Notes under the pieces: generated by a model | Databases searched by the model: none | Told to the model about the DNA's origin: nothing | The model's input: the letters and a program-made list of their open reading frames with translations, nothing else | Translations under genes and position numbers: made by a program | In this document: piece by piece, positions 50,456 through 63,610 of the stretch | Numbering within the stretch: position 1 is the first letter of the stretch | Layout of the letters: every line of letters starts with the position of its first letter | Assembly (NCBI GenBank): GCA_963573385.1 | Contig: CAUYLG010044514.1 | Coordinates: forward strand, 18,351 to 82,350 | DNA length: 64,000 nt | Reading direction: 5' to 3' | Source of the DNA: Cacajao melanocephalus | Taxonomy: Eukaryota > Chordata > Mammalia > Primates > Pitheciidae

Positions 50456-52361
50456 TTGATGTTAGGGACATTGGAATAAAAGCAGGTTTTAGATTGGAGG
50501 AAGAGCAGAAAGAGAGTGAGTTTGGCTTTAGAGTTGCAGATGTCTCGTGGGCAGCTAGCTAGTAAAAGCTAGAGCTCAGAAAAGCCATTGGGTTAGGGTG
50601 GCTAGAAATTCAAGACTGTAACTGGAGAAATAATTAGAAATTACATGCGATTTGTCTCTTTTGTCTTCGTGAGTCTGTGACCTTTATACAGTCTGCCTTA
50701 AGCAGCCATATGTCTGGGAAGAGTTTATAACTTGTTAGAGAAGGATTGCCTAGAAAAAGGCCAGGTTGATATTCAACTTTTGACATTCAAATAGGATTAT
50801 GTGGCAAGACAATGATCTTCAAGCCAGGATATTATCCTGATAGAGGTCTCACTGAATTCCTTAAATTCCCTCTGCTCTGCTTGCTTAGCTTATCAGCAGG
50901 AAGCCCCCTACCCTGTCTTAAGGCCCTGGTGGTGGAAATGTAGAAGAAGGTAACTATGGCATTAGGGAATTAGAAGAAACCCTGCTCCCTCCAAGGGAAA
51001 AAGAAGAAGGGGATGTTAGGGGGTGTGGGGTGGAGTCTGGGGGAAAGAATTGTGCTGCCAGGAACAGTTAAGATGGGGCTCCATCATCCAAGAACCTCCC
51101 CAGGACCAAGCTAGACAGCTGGGGGTTCAAGATCAGAGGCCATAGAAGTGCACAGTGAAGAGGCCAGCAAATATCACCCTGGAGAGCAAGGGGACTTCAC
51201 AGAAGATTAGACCAGCACCCACAAGGCCAGGGGCCTCTTCTTGCAGAGATAGGCCATGCCAGCTGCAAGGCTGCGTGTTGTAATTCAAGAGAGACTGAGG
51301 CACCTTCCTGGGCTTTTGTAGTTATCCAGCCTGATTAAACTTCACTAGTGATGGGCCTTATTTAACAGTTGCACTTATAATCTTGCACATCCAAGATGTA
51401 GTATGTGTTACATTTTCAGTTTCATGAAGGAGTCATTTGGTGGTAATAGGAGCATAGGAGTAGTTGAACTAAGCTAAAGAATGTGAGTATTATGAGAACA
51501 CTGGGCTTCAGGAGCCAGTGATGGGAAGAGCAAAATACAGAAAGGGGGCTTGGAGGTGTAAGGAGAGAGACGGAGAGACGGTCTTGGGATCCTGGGAAAG
51601 AGAAGTTTAGGAAGACGATGATGAACAACACAATCTAAAGTTGTAAGAGAAAGGGAGGGATGAAGATGAAGAAAGGGCCATTCAATTTGACAGCTAGGAG
51701 ATCCAAATGACATTTAAGAAGCCAGATGAGCATAGTGGGCGGAAGGAAATCTGTCAGTTAAACCACTGGTGTTGAGGCATCAGTGGGTGATAAAATGGGA
51801 ACAGCTAGAATGAGTGTTTCCTTTGATGAGTTTGCTACTGGAGTAGGTAAAGAATAATAAATCAGATGACACTTTGAGTGGGTCACATGACCAGGATTAT
51901 GGAGGACCTGGATGTGTCTGTAGGTAGAGAGAAAAGATCCAGCCAATGAGCAAAGATGCTGGGGAAAAGAGGAGGTTTTTGAGTGTGATGGTTGAGTGGG
52001 ACAGCTTGGGAAGAAGCTGAGGAGGGATGATTAAGAGGACAGGTGGTAGAACTGGCCTTGTGCAGAAAAGGACCTCTCTCTTCAAGAAAGAAGGCAAGTG
52101 AGAACTCAGGAATTCTCAGGTGGAGATGAGGGTTTATTAATAGATGAAATCAGAGATGTGTCCCTTCCCCTTTATTCTTCCGTAACTAAAAGATGAGGTT
52201 GTTTGTAAACGAGCCTGCCCCAGTGGAGGGGAGGCTGCGCCATGAAGGCTTGGGAGGGCAGTGTGGATGGATGAGGCTCATGCCCACGGGGTGCTGGGAC
52301 CTCTGCTGCAGGCCCATCTCAAGATGATGGGAGAGATGTTGCTGATGCAGTGAATGAAAGA
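50456..52361. other. Purine-rich segment; possible ancient repeat pieces
   Basis: 50500-50620 ('ttagagttgcagatgtctcg', 'gggcagctagctagtaaaag') and 51660-52070 ('gggccattcaatttgac', 'gatgattaagaggacaggtg') weakly recall the antisense ancient repeat seen at 40575-41470. Identification is uncertain, and no gene is seen. Confidence 0.3.
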
Positions 52362-52370
52362 TGAGAACAG

Positions 52371-52719
52371 ACCAAGTGCCGTGGCTCACACCTGTAACCC
52401 TAGCACTTTGGGAGATTGAAGCAGGAGAATCGCTTGAGCCCAGGAGTTCGAGACCAGCCTGGGCAACATAGTGAGACCCCTGTCTCTACAAAAAATAAGC
52501 AAAATTAGCCAGGTGTGGTGGCACACACCTGTAGTCCCAGCTACTTGGGAAGCTGAGGTAGGAGAATCACTGCTTCAGCCTAAGAAGTTGAGACTGCAGC
52601 GAGCCAAGATTACACCACTACACTCCAGCCAAAGTGATGGAATGAGATCCTGTCTCAAAATGCAAACAAACAAACAAATAAAAAAAAAAACAAAAATCAA
52701 CAACAACAACAAAAAACAG
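52371..52719 (+). repeat. AluJ-like SINE with CAA-rich tail
   Basis: Diverged full-length Alu whose tail is (CAAA)n then (CAA)n (52663-52715). Flanked by TGAGAACAG (52362-52370 and 52720-52728). Confidence 0.95.
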
Positions 52720-52728
52720 TGAGAACAG

Positions 52729-52977
52729 CAGGATTTTATAAATGAAGGAGTCAAAGGAAAAAGCTAGGGTTACCCCAGGGATAATTTCTGAAGTATCATC
52801 AGCTTAATTTTTTGTCAATATAATTTTATTAATAATTATATACTTACTGGCCAAAGAACATAATCAAAATGATAATAGGAACTTTTTAAAAATCAAGCAT
52901 TAATTTTTCCATGTTTCTTTCCAGTTCTAATCCTAATACTTTTATTACTTTTATGCAGTTGTAACCTGATCAAAAAT
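52729..52977. other. AT-rich unique sequence
   Basis: Nothing recognised. Confidence 0.4.
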
Positions 52978-53479
52978 TGTGGCAGATTGTATTTTCCAAA
53001 ACTGGCCGTAGCAGTATTTCCAGTCCCATATGCTTTTCCAGAAACTTGTTGCTCTCCCATCATAAGGTGGCATCTCTTTTCTTTCCCCTTGAAACTGACA
53101 AGACTTTCTGACTCAATGAATGGAAATGGAAATGACACTGCAAAGTTTCTAAGACTAAGTCGTAGGTGGCTAACTGACTTCTACCTGGCTCTCTCACTGG
53201 GATCTTTTGTCCTTGGAACTCAGCCACCATGTTCTGAGGAAGCCCAAACCAAATGCAGGTGTCCTGGCCAACAGAGCCAGCTAAGGTCTCAGCAGACGAC
53301 CAACATCAACAGCCAGACACGTAAATGAATGAGCCTCGTGTGAATCCAGCTCCAGACACTGTGGGCCCAGATAAGCCATACTACTGTAAGCTGTCTGAAT
53401 TTCCAATCCATAGTAAATGATTGTTTCATCCCACTAAGTTTTTGGGTCATCTTTATACAGCTATAGTCACTAAAACACA
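52978..53479 (+). mobile_element. MLT1-type MaLR LTR
   Basis: Order matches MLT1: 'ggcagattgtattttccaaa', 'cagtatttccagtcccatat', 'cttgttgctctcccatcata', 'ctcagccaccatgttctgag', 'gaagcccaaaccaaatg', 'acgtaaatgaatgagcctcg', 'gtaaatgattgtttcatccc'. About 500 bp. The 113-codon frame at 52987-53328 lies inside it. Confidence 0.8.
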
Positions 53480-53559
53480 TGGAGAGTTTTGTTTTATAAC
53501 TTTTGCATTTGTTAGCATGAGAATTTTCTTATGTTGCTTTATAGTCATCATAATTATTT

Positions 53560-54190
53560 TATTGGCTACAAAATATTTTGAGTTGCTGTAGCATATCTTA
53601 TTTAAATATTGTGCTATTCTTGGCTATTTAGACTGTTTCCCATTTTTCACTATTTAAATAATGATATAAAAAGTTATGCATAAAGATTTTTCTTTTTCTT
53701 TGAATTGCTTCAGTGGGACAAATTCCCAAAAGTAGAATTAGTTTTGAGTATGAACATTTCTGTGGCTTCCCAAACATACTACCAAATTACTTTGTAAACA
53801 AAATTGCACCAATTCTGCCATTAGCTGTTTGGCAATTTTGGTACATAAAACCTCCTCAAATGTGTTTTGAATTAAAGAGGGCATAAGTAAATAACTATAT
53901 TAAATAAAACCCTACTGTCTTGACATCAGCATTAGACATCACCATCACTTTTAATTTTTTGCTAATTTAATCAATGGAAATTGTATTTTTATCATTGTTT
54001 TTCATTTGCGTATCTTGAGTGATACTGAGAGATTTTTTTCATATTTCAGAAATTGTTTTTCCTCCTATATGAAGCATCTATATATATTCTTTGTCCAATA
54101 ATGTATTTATAAGAGCTCTTGACATCACTGTTTATTTAAATTATGTCATAATTTCATTAGTAGACTATAAAATGTATTGTGGCTTATGAC
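53560..54190 (-). repeat. Older L1M fragment, antisense (part 1)
   Basis: Antisense L1 3' region: 'gactgtttcccatttttcac', 'ggacaaattcccaaaagtag', 'ctaccaaattactttgtaaa', 'ctaatttaatcaatggaaat', 'tttcatttgcgtatcttga', 'aataatgtatttataagagc'. It probably continues at 54960-55160 beyond a younger L1. Confidence 0.65.
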
Positions 54191-54229
54191 TGGTATTAAA
54201 GAAAAAATTAAAATAGAATAAAATAGAAA

Positions 54230-54905
54230 CATTAGAGCATTCTGCATATAGTTAAGATTTTATGTGTGTGTGTTTTAAAAAATTTGTATACATTTCAAGG
54301 GTTAAAGTTCATCTTTGTTAAATGGTTATATGGTGTAGTGGTGAAGTTCGGGCTTTTCATATAGCTATCACCTGAATAGTGTATATTGCAACCATTAAGT
54401 AACTTATCATTCCTTACACCTTCCATCCTCCCACTCTGCCACCCTTCCCACTCTCCAATGCCTATTATTCCACTCCATGTCCATGTGTACACATTATTTA
54501 GCTCCCACTTATAAGTGAGGGCATGTGGTATTTGACTTTCTGTTTCTAAGTTATTTTACTTAAGATAATGACCTCCAGTTCCATCTATGTTACTGCAAAA
54601 GACATGATATCATTCCTTTTTATGTCTAAATAGTATTCCGTTGTCTATACATGCTACATTTTTTTATCCAATCATCCATTGATAGGCACTTAGGTTGATT
54701 TCATATCATTGCTATTGCGAATAGTGCTGCAATAAACATACAAGAGTAGGTATCTTTTTGATATAATGATTTCTTTTCCTTCTACCCAGTAGTGGGATTG
54801 CTAGATTGAATGATATTCTATTTTTAGTTGAGAAATCTCCATACTGTTTTCCATAGAGGTTGTACTAATTTACATTCCCACCAACAGAAGATAATAAGGT
54901 TTTTT
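54230..54905 (-). repeat. Younger L1 3' end (L1MA/L1P-type), antisense
   Basis: 'ctcccacttataagtgaggg', 'catgtggtatttgactttct', 'gacctccagttccatctatg', 'gcaataaacatacaagagta', 'cccagtagtgggattgct' and 'tttacattcccaccaacaga' are standard antisense L1 landmarks. It splits the older L1. Confidence 0.85.
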
Positions 54906-54959
54906 TGTATGAAACCTTTATTTCAGCGTAAGTTTGTATTGGAGGTGCAACTCTTTTTC

Positions 54960-55160
54960 TTTGTGGAGATACAACAATTATGTTTTTAAAAGATGGACCT
55001 TATAAAGCATATTTATTAACCCCTTTTTATATAGATGCAAACATCTCCCAGTCTGTAGCTTCCCTTTTTATGTTGAATCATTTTTCTTTTGAACTATTTT
55101 AATTTTTCATGTGGTCAGGCCTGACAATCTTTTGTAATTTATTTCAGTTGAAAACAGAAA
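54960..55160 (-). repeat. Older L1M fragment, antisense (part 2)
   Basis: 'catatttattaacccctttt' and 'gcaaacatctcccagtctgt' continue the antisense L1M order from 54190. Confidence 0.5.
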
Positions 55161-55604
55161 TTCATCTTGTTTCTACAGAGGTGATAAATAATCTATCCTA
55201 TTTTTTGTCAACTCAATTCTTACTGAAGCATTCTCTGGACACCTCAGAACTTCTAAAAATTCACGTCGGCTCAGCAAAATGCAAATGAAGAGCTCTGGCA
55301 CAAATGCTATTATGAAATGAGTAAATCGAGAATGTGTGATAATCACGAGATCACGTGTCCCCATTCTCACTTCCAGTTGTTAGTTTATGCTGCATCAGCA
55401 AAACGAGTTCTGGGGCAAATGCTGTATAAGCAAATGTTATAATTGTTACCCAAAGATAGCTACCAAATGATGAAAAATATTGAAGAAGAAAGTAAAACTG
55501 AAAATTCCAGAACACATGGAAGAACTGAGAATAAGACAAGAGAGATGAGTTTGGAGACAAAACTGTCAGAATAGAGACGAGCAAATGGATAATAATAATC
55601 CTTC
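55161..55604. other. Unassigned sequence with an internal near-repeat
   Basis: 'tcagcaaaatgcaaatg...ctctggcacaaatgct' (55271-55307) is echoed by 'tcagcaaaacgag...ttctggggcaaatgct' (55395-55422). It may be an old transposon, but no family is assigned. Confidence 0.35.
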
Positions 55605-55765
55605 CTGTTTATTGTACATTTGCTCGGATCATTTACTCCTCACCACCGTTGTATTTTGCATTCCATTATCATTATTTCCATTTTACAGATAAGAACTGCA
55701 GTGCAAAAAAGCCACATGACTTAGTTAAGGTCATCAGCTTAAATAGGTGCCTGGAACTGCCTTGG
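55605..55765 (-). repeat. MIR SINE
   Basis: Antisense MIR: 'ctcctcaccaccgttgtatt', 'attatttccattttacagat', 'aagaactgcagtgcaaaaaa', 'catgacttagttaaggtcat'. Confidence 0.75.
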
Positions 55766-55767
55766 TT

Positions 55768-56152
55768 CTTTCTTTTTTTTTTTTTTTTTTTTTTGGTATT
55801 ATACTTTAAGTTCTGGGGTACATGTGCAAATCATGCAGGATTGTTATATAGGTATACACATGCCATGGTGGTTTGCTACATCCATCCCCCACAGTCATCT
55901 ACATTAGGTATTTCTCCTAATGCTATCCCTCCCCAATCCTCCCACCCACTGCTATCCCTCCCCTAGCCCCCCCCGCCCCACCTCCCAACAGGCCCCTGTG
56001 TGTGATGTTGCCCTCCCTGTGTCCATGTGTTCTCTTTGTTTAACACCCGCTAATGAGTGAGAACATGTGGTGTTTGGTGTAAGTTTGCTGAGAATGATGG
56101 TTTCCAGCTTCATCCATGTCCCTGCAAAGGACATGAACTCATCCTTTTTTAT
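55768..56152 (-). repeat. L1PA-type LINE-1 3' end, 5'-truncated
   Basis: Poly-T head, then antisense 3' UTR: 'ttatactttaagttctgggg', 'tacatgtgcaaatcatgcag', 'gtatacacatgccatggtgg', 'tgagaacatgtggtgtttgg', 'cttcatccatgtccctgca', 'aaggacatgaactcatcctt'. Only ~385 bp remain. A C-rich stretch carries a small internal duplication of 'ctgctatccctcccc'. Confidence 0.9.
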
Positions 56153-56487
56153 GCAAGCGCTGATTCTTAATCATTGGCCCATGCTGCCTCTGACGTGCGA
56201 GCTAGGGGTTGCAGCTAAAAGAAAAAAGGCTAATGCCTGGAGCTAGCATCACCTATGACTCAAGAGGATATTTTGATTGTTCTATGGAAACTTTCCAGAT
56301 TTCTCCCTGCATTCTGAAGGATTTCTTTCAAATAACTGGATGTAGACATCTGGAATAAAAGCAGTTTCTGCCATGTACAGTGCTTGAGATTAAGGCTGAT
56401 GTTTTGTATTCCAGCTGTGATTTTCCTGGATTCCATTCAGATCATGAAAATTCCTAACATGATGTGGTTTTAAAGAGACATGGGAGA
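56153..56487. other. Unique sequence
   Basis: No repeat recognised; balanced composition. Confidence 0.4.
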
Positions 56488-56690
56488 CAGTGGGTCAGAG
56501 CACACAGTCAGTGGCCAGTGTGCCTGGATTTGCTGCTAGCTCAGCCTCTTTCTAGCTGCATGATGAGGGGCACGTTTTCCCAATTTTTAAAGTGGGGATA
56601 ATAATAGACCCAACCTCAGAGGGCTGTTGTAAGACAATGCCTGTCCATAGCAAGTGATATACTAGTATTTGCTATTTTATTATATGCTAT
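56488..56690 (+). repeat. MIR SINE, near full length
   Basis: Sense MIR: 'ggtcagagcacacagtcagt', 'gtgcctggatttgctgctag', 'cctctttctagctgcatgat', 'gtggggataataatagaccc', 'tcagagggctgttgtaagac'. Confidence 0.8.
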
Positions 56691-57074
56691 AATCATTTCT
56701 TTTGAAACTGATATATTTCATTTTAGTTATATATTTTTTTTCTGGTAAGATTTTAGGAGATAATCTAGTCTTATCAGTAGCATGTTTACAGATAGGGTGT
56801 TTCTATGTTGATTCTTGTAAATTACACTGGCATTTTCTTATCTAATTCTTCAGTTTCCAGAATATCTGCTATTTGAGTGGGGTGGCCATATGTTCCAGTT
56901 TACTTTTGTTATCCTGCCATCACTATCCATACTCAAATGTCCCTGTTTGAAAGAGAAATCATGTGGTCCTCCTATTTGGAGAAGGGCAACCCTCTTATCA
57001 GGGGTCACTGTTACATAATATGGGCTCGGTCAGGAGGCCCGAAGTTGGCATAGACTCAAGGATGGTGTGTTTTC
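56691..57074. other. Mostly unassigned; possible DNA-transposon piece at 56875-57010
   Basis: 'ggggtggccatatgttccag' and 'caaatgtccctgtttgaaag' recall a mammalian DNA-transposon end that I cannot name. Confidence 0.3.
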
Positions 57075-57530
57075 TTTTAATCATTTTTCATGCCAGGATC
57101 CCTTTGGCAAGCTGCAGAAGCTTTTGAAGCCCTTCTAAGAAAAATGTTTCTAAGTGCATACAATCAAATGCACAAGATTACCAAGGAATTCCTTAGTTTT
57201 GAAAGACGGCTATCAAAATATTTTTAAAAACCTAATTTGTAATATGATAATATATAAGCTTTTTATTAGTGATTAAATAACAGGGCTAGTGACAGGTTTA
57301 GTAACTCTGGTAATTTCAAAGTAGTGATGCACATAAATGACATAGTGAGATATTCCTAGTAACAGCAATGGGATATAGCAAGAGCTGTGACTTTCTCTTT
57401 GTGACCAAGTCATAGAACCCGCTTCTGTTCTCTATATTCACAATGGAATGTAATATTTTCCATGTCCATGTTCACAGACCTCTCAGATTCAATCCAGACC
57501 TCTTGTGGATGGCAGTTTAAGAGCTACTGC
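57075..57530 (-). mobile_element. Old hAT-type non-autonomous DNA transposon
   Basis: 'gatccctttggcaagctgc', 'gaagcccttctaagaaaaat', 'ttttattagtgattaaata', 'aatgacatagtgagatattc', 'tgtccatgttcacagacctc' and 'gtttaagagctactg' follow an abundant mammalian MER-type element whose ends read ...AAGAACCCCTG. Coding potential absent. Confidence 0.5.
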
Positions 57531-57533
57531 ACA

Positions 57534-57839
<306 letters not shown>

Positions 57840-57849
57840 CTACTGCACA

Positions 57850-58094
57850 AGAGTGCATGTTTGAAGCAAGCAGGAGGGAGGCAAATTGCACAAAGATCAG
57901 GAAGAAAAGAAAGAGGCTGGAATGGGCATAGATTTGCAGATGAGCACAAGAAGTGAAGGAGAAAAATGACTCGGAAGATGCCGGGATGTGGACTGATGGA
58001 AGTGAAAAAGCAGGAATGGTCCAACAGATGTCTCTGTTGACAGAGGATGCCCCACCCAGAATGCATCCCGTCAGAAACAGGAATGTTCACAGTG
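57850..58094. other. Unique sequence
   Basis: Nothing recognised. A 103-codon minus frame has no domain. Confidence 0.35.
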
Positions 58095-58830
58095 GCCCAG
58101 AGGGCAGAGTTTGAAGCTGACACATCTAGGCCTGAACCCCAGCCCTGATGTGTTTATCGGCATGTATTTTGCACAAGTTATTTAACTGCTCTGTGTCTTA
58201 ATTTGTCTTCTGTTTAGTGGGAATAATAATACATCCCTTACAAATTGCTTTGAGCAGTGGTCCCCAGCCTTTTTTGGCACTGGGAACTGGTTTTGTGGAA
58301 AAAACAATTTTTCCATGGACCTGGGGGTGGGGAGATGGCTTCAGGATGATTCAAGGGCATTACATCTATTGTGTAATTTATTTCTGTGATTATTACATTG
58401 TAATACATAATGAGATAATTATACAACTCACCATACTGTAGAATCAGTGGGAGCCCTGAGCTTGTTTTTCTGCAACTAGACGGTCCCATCTGGGAATGAT
58501 GGGAGACAGTGACAGGTCATCAGGCATGAGATTCTCATAAGGAGCACGCAGCTTAGACCCCTCGAATAGGCAGTTCTCAGTATGGTTTGTGCTCTTGGCC
58601 TGACAGGAAATGGAGCGCAGGCGGTAATGCAAGAGGGGAGTGGCTGTGCATACAGATGAAGTTCTGCTTGCTAGCCCACCCCACGCCTCCTGCTGTATGG
58701 CCCCGTTCCTTGTTAGGACTGGTACCGGTCCGTGGCCACGGGGGTTGGGGGCCCCCGGCTTTGAGGATTAAATGAGACGGTGTATGTAAAGAGCTTTTGA
58801 CTGCACCTGTTGTATTGTACCACTTCCGTC
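58095..58830 (+). repeat. MIR SINE split by a MER1-type transposon
   Basis: Left part 58095-58254: 'ggcagagtttgaagctgaca', 'cacaagttatttaactgctc', 'gtgggaataataatacatcc'. Right part 58758-58830: 'ctttgaggattaaatgagac', 'ggtgtatgtaaagagctttt'. Joining the two across the insertion restores the MIR order. Confidence 0.85.
58255..58757 (-). mobile_element. MER1-type (MER1A-like) hAT-Charlie transposon
   Basis: A 503-bp element starting CAGTGGTCCCCAGCC and ending GGTTGGGGGCCCCCG, which are decayed hAT terminal inverted repeats. It is bounded by a perfect 8-bp duplication GCTTTGAG (58247-58254 and 58758-58765), as expected of hAT transposition. Internal landmarks include 'tttttccatggacctggggg', 'acggtcccatctgggaat', 'gggactggtaccggtccgtg'-like sequence and a GC-rich end. 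Non-autonomous; no transposase. Confidence 0.9.
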
Positions 58831-59475
58831 AACAGCTCTGGCAACAATATCATTGTCCTCACTGTTACCAGGAGGGTTCGCTTCCCAGTAGTAAGCAGGG
58901 ACTCCCACCAACGATAACCAAAAATCATTGTTGACCATTTGTGGCCAGAAGAGGGAAGCATACACCACACTATAAGTTCAGGAGGCTAAGGACGGAGAGA
59001 GGAGAGTGTGGATGGGGACTTCCTTTTGTTCACACAGGCTGAACTTGATCCAGGCTTCTTTCACCCCCTTTGCTTGGCCACCGTGCCCAGAAACCGGCCG
59101 GTCCGCTCTAGGATCAAGCGCACCCAGACTGTCTAAGCACCGTCAGGGATGTTCTGGTGAGGCAGGCAGGCCAAGGACCAGACAGAGACCAGCTGGTGTC
59201 TATCCCATTCTAGCCAAGCAGCATTTGAATCACATACATGGAGAGGGTAGGTGCTACGGTCAGGGAAGAACTCTACCATGCAGTAGTTGGAGCTAAGTAC
59301 TTCCTTCAACTCTTCATGTTATCTAACTTTTCACCAGCCTTCTTATTGGTAGAAATATCATCTGCTCTCCACACAGTCCCAGGAACCAACAGGGTTTACA
59401 CATGCTGTGCCCAACTTAGGAACATCCAACCTAGAATGGCCTGTTCTGTCCTCCCTCATCCTACCATGAAGAAAT
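58831..59475. other. Unique sequence
   Basis: No repeat recognised. Overlapping frames of 66-106 codons lack domains. Confidence 0.4.
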
Positions 59476-59673
59476 TATTGCCCAGCTTGGGCCACATAGT
59501 GAGACTCTGCATTTACGAAAAAAAAAAATTAGCCAGGTATGGTTGTGCACACCTGTAGTTCCAGCCACTTGGGAGGCTTAGGTGGGAGGATTGAGGTGGA
59601 GAAGTTGAGGCTGCAGTGAGCTATGATTGCATCACTGCTCTGAAGTCTGGGTGACACAACAAGACCCTGTCTT
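59476..59673 (+). repeat. Partial AluJ-like SINE
   Basis: It starts at 'attgcccagcttgggcc' (mid-left arm), keeps the right arm 'ccaggtatggttgtgcacac' and 'gaggctgcagtgagctatga', and ends 'caagaccctgtctt', directly continuing into the polypurine tract. Confidence 0.85.
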
Positions 59674-59959
59674 AAAAAGAAAAGAAGAGGGAAGAAGAAG
59701 AAGGAGAAGAAGAAAAGAAGGAGAAGAAGGAGGAAAGAAGAAGGAGAGAAGAAGAAGGAGAAGGAGGAGAAGGAAGAGAAGGAGGAGAAGGAGAAAGAAG
59801 AACAAGAACAAGAACAACAACAATAACAACAACAACAAGAAGGAGAAGAAGAAGAGGAAGAGGACGAAGGAGAAGAAGGAGAAGGAGAAGGAGAAGAAGA
59901 AGAGAAGGAGGAGGAGGAGGAAGAGAAGGAAGAGGAGGAGGAGGAAGAAGGGAAGGAAA
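59674..59959. repeat. 286-bp GAA/GGA-rich polypurine tract
   Basis: 59674-59802 is 129 nt without a pyrimidine. 59803-59836 is CAA/GAACAA-rich. 59837-59864 and 59866-59959 are again pure purine (28 and 94 nt). It arose from the Alu A-tail. The long Ser/Lys/Glu/Arg-rich frames on both strands are low-complexity artefacts. Confidence 0.95.
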
Positions 59960-61744
<1,785 letters not shown>

Positions 61745-61925
61745 AGTGTGATTCAGTAGAAAGGTCATAGAGTTTGGAGATGAAACCGTTGACTAGCTGT
61801 GCGATATTTGGCATATCAAATGAGTTTTCTCGATTTACTTTATCATCTGTAAAGGAAGAACCATGACACACAAGTCTCACAGGACTGTCATAAGGATCAA
61901 ATGAGATCATTTATTCAGCAAACAT
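61745..61925 (+). repeat. MIR SINE
   Basis: Sense MIR: 'gtcatagagtttggagatga', 'ttgactagctgtgcgatatt', 'tttatcatctgtaaaggaag', 'gtcataaggatcaaatgaga'. Confidence 0.75.
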
Positions 61926-61958
61926 TTATTTTTTTTATTATGAAAAAGATCACATATA

Positions 61959-62247
61959 GGCCAGGCATGAAGGCTCACACCTGTAATTTCAGCACTTTGG
62001 GAGGCCAAGGCAGGTGGATCGCTTGAGCTCAGGAGTTTGAGACCAGCCTGGGCAACATGGGGAGATCCTGTGTCTACGAAAAATTTAAAAAATAGCTGGG
62101 CATGGTGGTGCACGCCTATAGTGCCAGCTACTTGGGAGGCTGAGATGGGAGGATCACTTGAGTCCCCAGAAGCAGAGGTTGCAGTGAGCCGAGATCGTAC
62201 CACTGCACTCCAACCTGGATGACAGTGAGACCTTGTTTTAATTTAAA
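61959..62247 (+). repeat. AluJ-like SINE
   Basis: Starts GGCCAGGCATGAAGG. Keeps 'gagctcaggagtttgagacc' and 'gaggttgcagtgagccgaga'. The tail has lost its pure A-run. Confidence 0.9.
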
Positions 62248-62254
62248 AAAGGAG

Positions 62255-63245
62255 AATTAGTAGAAATAAATCATACATGCAGAAGAATATATAACATCTC
62301 TGTGTATCATTTAAAGAATTAAACATACATGTTCTCAGAACCTAGGTAAAGAAAAAAACAGTACTTTAGGACTCCTTGTATATCCTGCTTCAGTATCAAG
62401 ATTCACTCTAATTCCCACCCTTGAATTTGGAATAAATCCTTCTCTTTCTCTTCTTGGTAGTTGTATGACCTGTGATTGTATCCTTAAAAAAATATGTGTT
62501 TTAGTTTTACTTACTTGTAAATTTTAAATAAATGGCTTCTTATTGTATGTCCTTTTTATGACTAGCTTTTTCTTCCTCCTTAGTATTCTCCTTAGTACTT
62601 TTGAGATTCATTCATGTAGAAGCATAGAGCTGTGGACTACACTGTGAGAACGCACTGCGATCTGCTCATGTAGATGCTTTCTACCAGGTAAAGACGTTCT
62701 CTCCCATTCCCAGTTTGCCAAAAGATTTTATCATAACGCCATTTCGAATTTTACCACGTTTTTCTACTTGAATATACACATATACCTTTAATTCGTTCAT
62801 GTGTTGGATTACATTCGTGATTTTCTAATATTAAATCAACATTGCATTCCTGTGATAAAATCACATGAATCATTCTTTTATACATCATCGGATGTGGTTA
62901 ACCTGATTTTGTTTAGAACTTCTGCAACTAAGTTCTTTGACGAGATTGGTTTGTAATTTTCTTTCCTTAAACTGTTAGTTTAATTTTAGTGTCAGAGTTG
63001 TGTTGGCTGCATAAAATGAGTTTGAAAGTATTCCCTCTTTTCCTGTCTTTTTGGGAGAACTTACGTAGGATTGGTTTGTCTGTACCTAGAATGTTACATA
63101 CGACACTTCTATAAAGCCATCTTGGTCTGGGATTTTCTTTGAGGAGAACATTGTAACCAGTTTTTCAACTTTTTTAATGGCCATAACACTGTTAAGTCTC
63201 CCTCTGAGTACTGCTTTGGCTGCATCCCAAAAGTTGTTAGGATTC
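62255..63245 (-). repeat. L1M antisense: 3' UTR-like part joined to ORF2 part
   Basis: 62450-62690 resembles antisense L1 3' UTR ('aaataaatggcttcttattg', 'ttttgagattcattcatgta'). 62695-63245 is antisense ORF2 ('cattcccagtttgccaaaag', 'acattgcattcctgtgataa', 'gagattggtttgtaattttc', 'tgcataaaatgagtttgaaa', 'aaagccatcttggtctggga'). The intervening 3' sequence is missing, so this is either an internally deleted L1 or two adjacent fragments. Confidence 0.7.
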
Positions 63246-63274
63246 CACATGTGTTTTCTACCTTAGGAGGCAGA

Positions 63275-63475
63275 CCAACAGAGCTGGGGGATGAACTCCA
63301 GAGCCAGACTGCCCAAGTGGAAATCCCAGCTCCACCATTTTCCAGTTATTTGATCTAGGGCAGGTTCTTTATCCTCTATAGGTCCCAGTTTTTTCATCTG
63401 CAAATGGGATAGCAAGGGAATCAACCTCACAGGGTTATGAGGATTGAAAAATATATAAAACTCTTAAAACCATGT
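63275..63475 (+). repeat. MIR SINE, near full length
   Basis: Sense MIR: 'aactccagagccagactgcc', 'gtggaaatcccagctccacc', 'gatctagggcaggttcttta', 'cagttttttcatctgcaaat', 'cctcacagggttatgaggat'. Confidence 0.85.
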
Positions 63476-63610
63476 TTGGGTTTTTAATAAGTAATTTATA
63501 CCTATTAAATTGCCTTAGGTAATTAATAAATGCCATATATAGTGTTTGCTGTTATTTCTTCTTCTTTAACCTTTGAATTGATTGTATATCTATTTCAAAA
63601 TTTCCAAATG

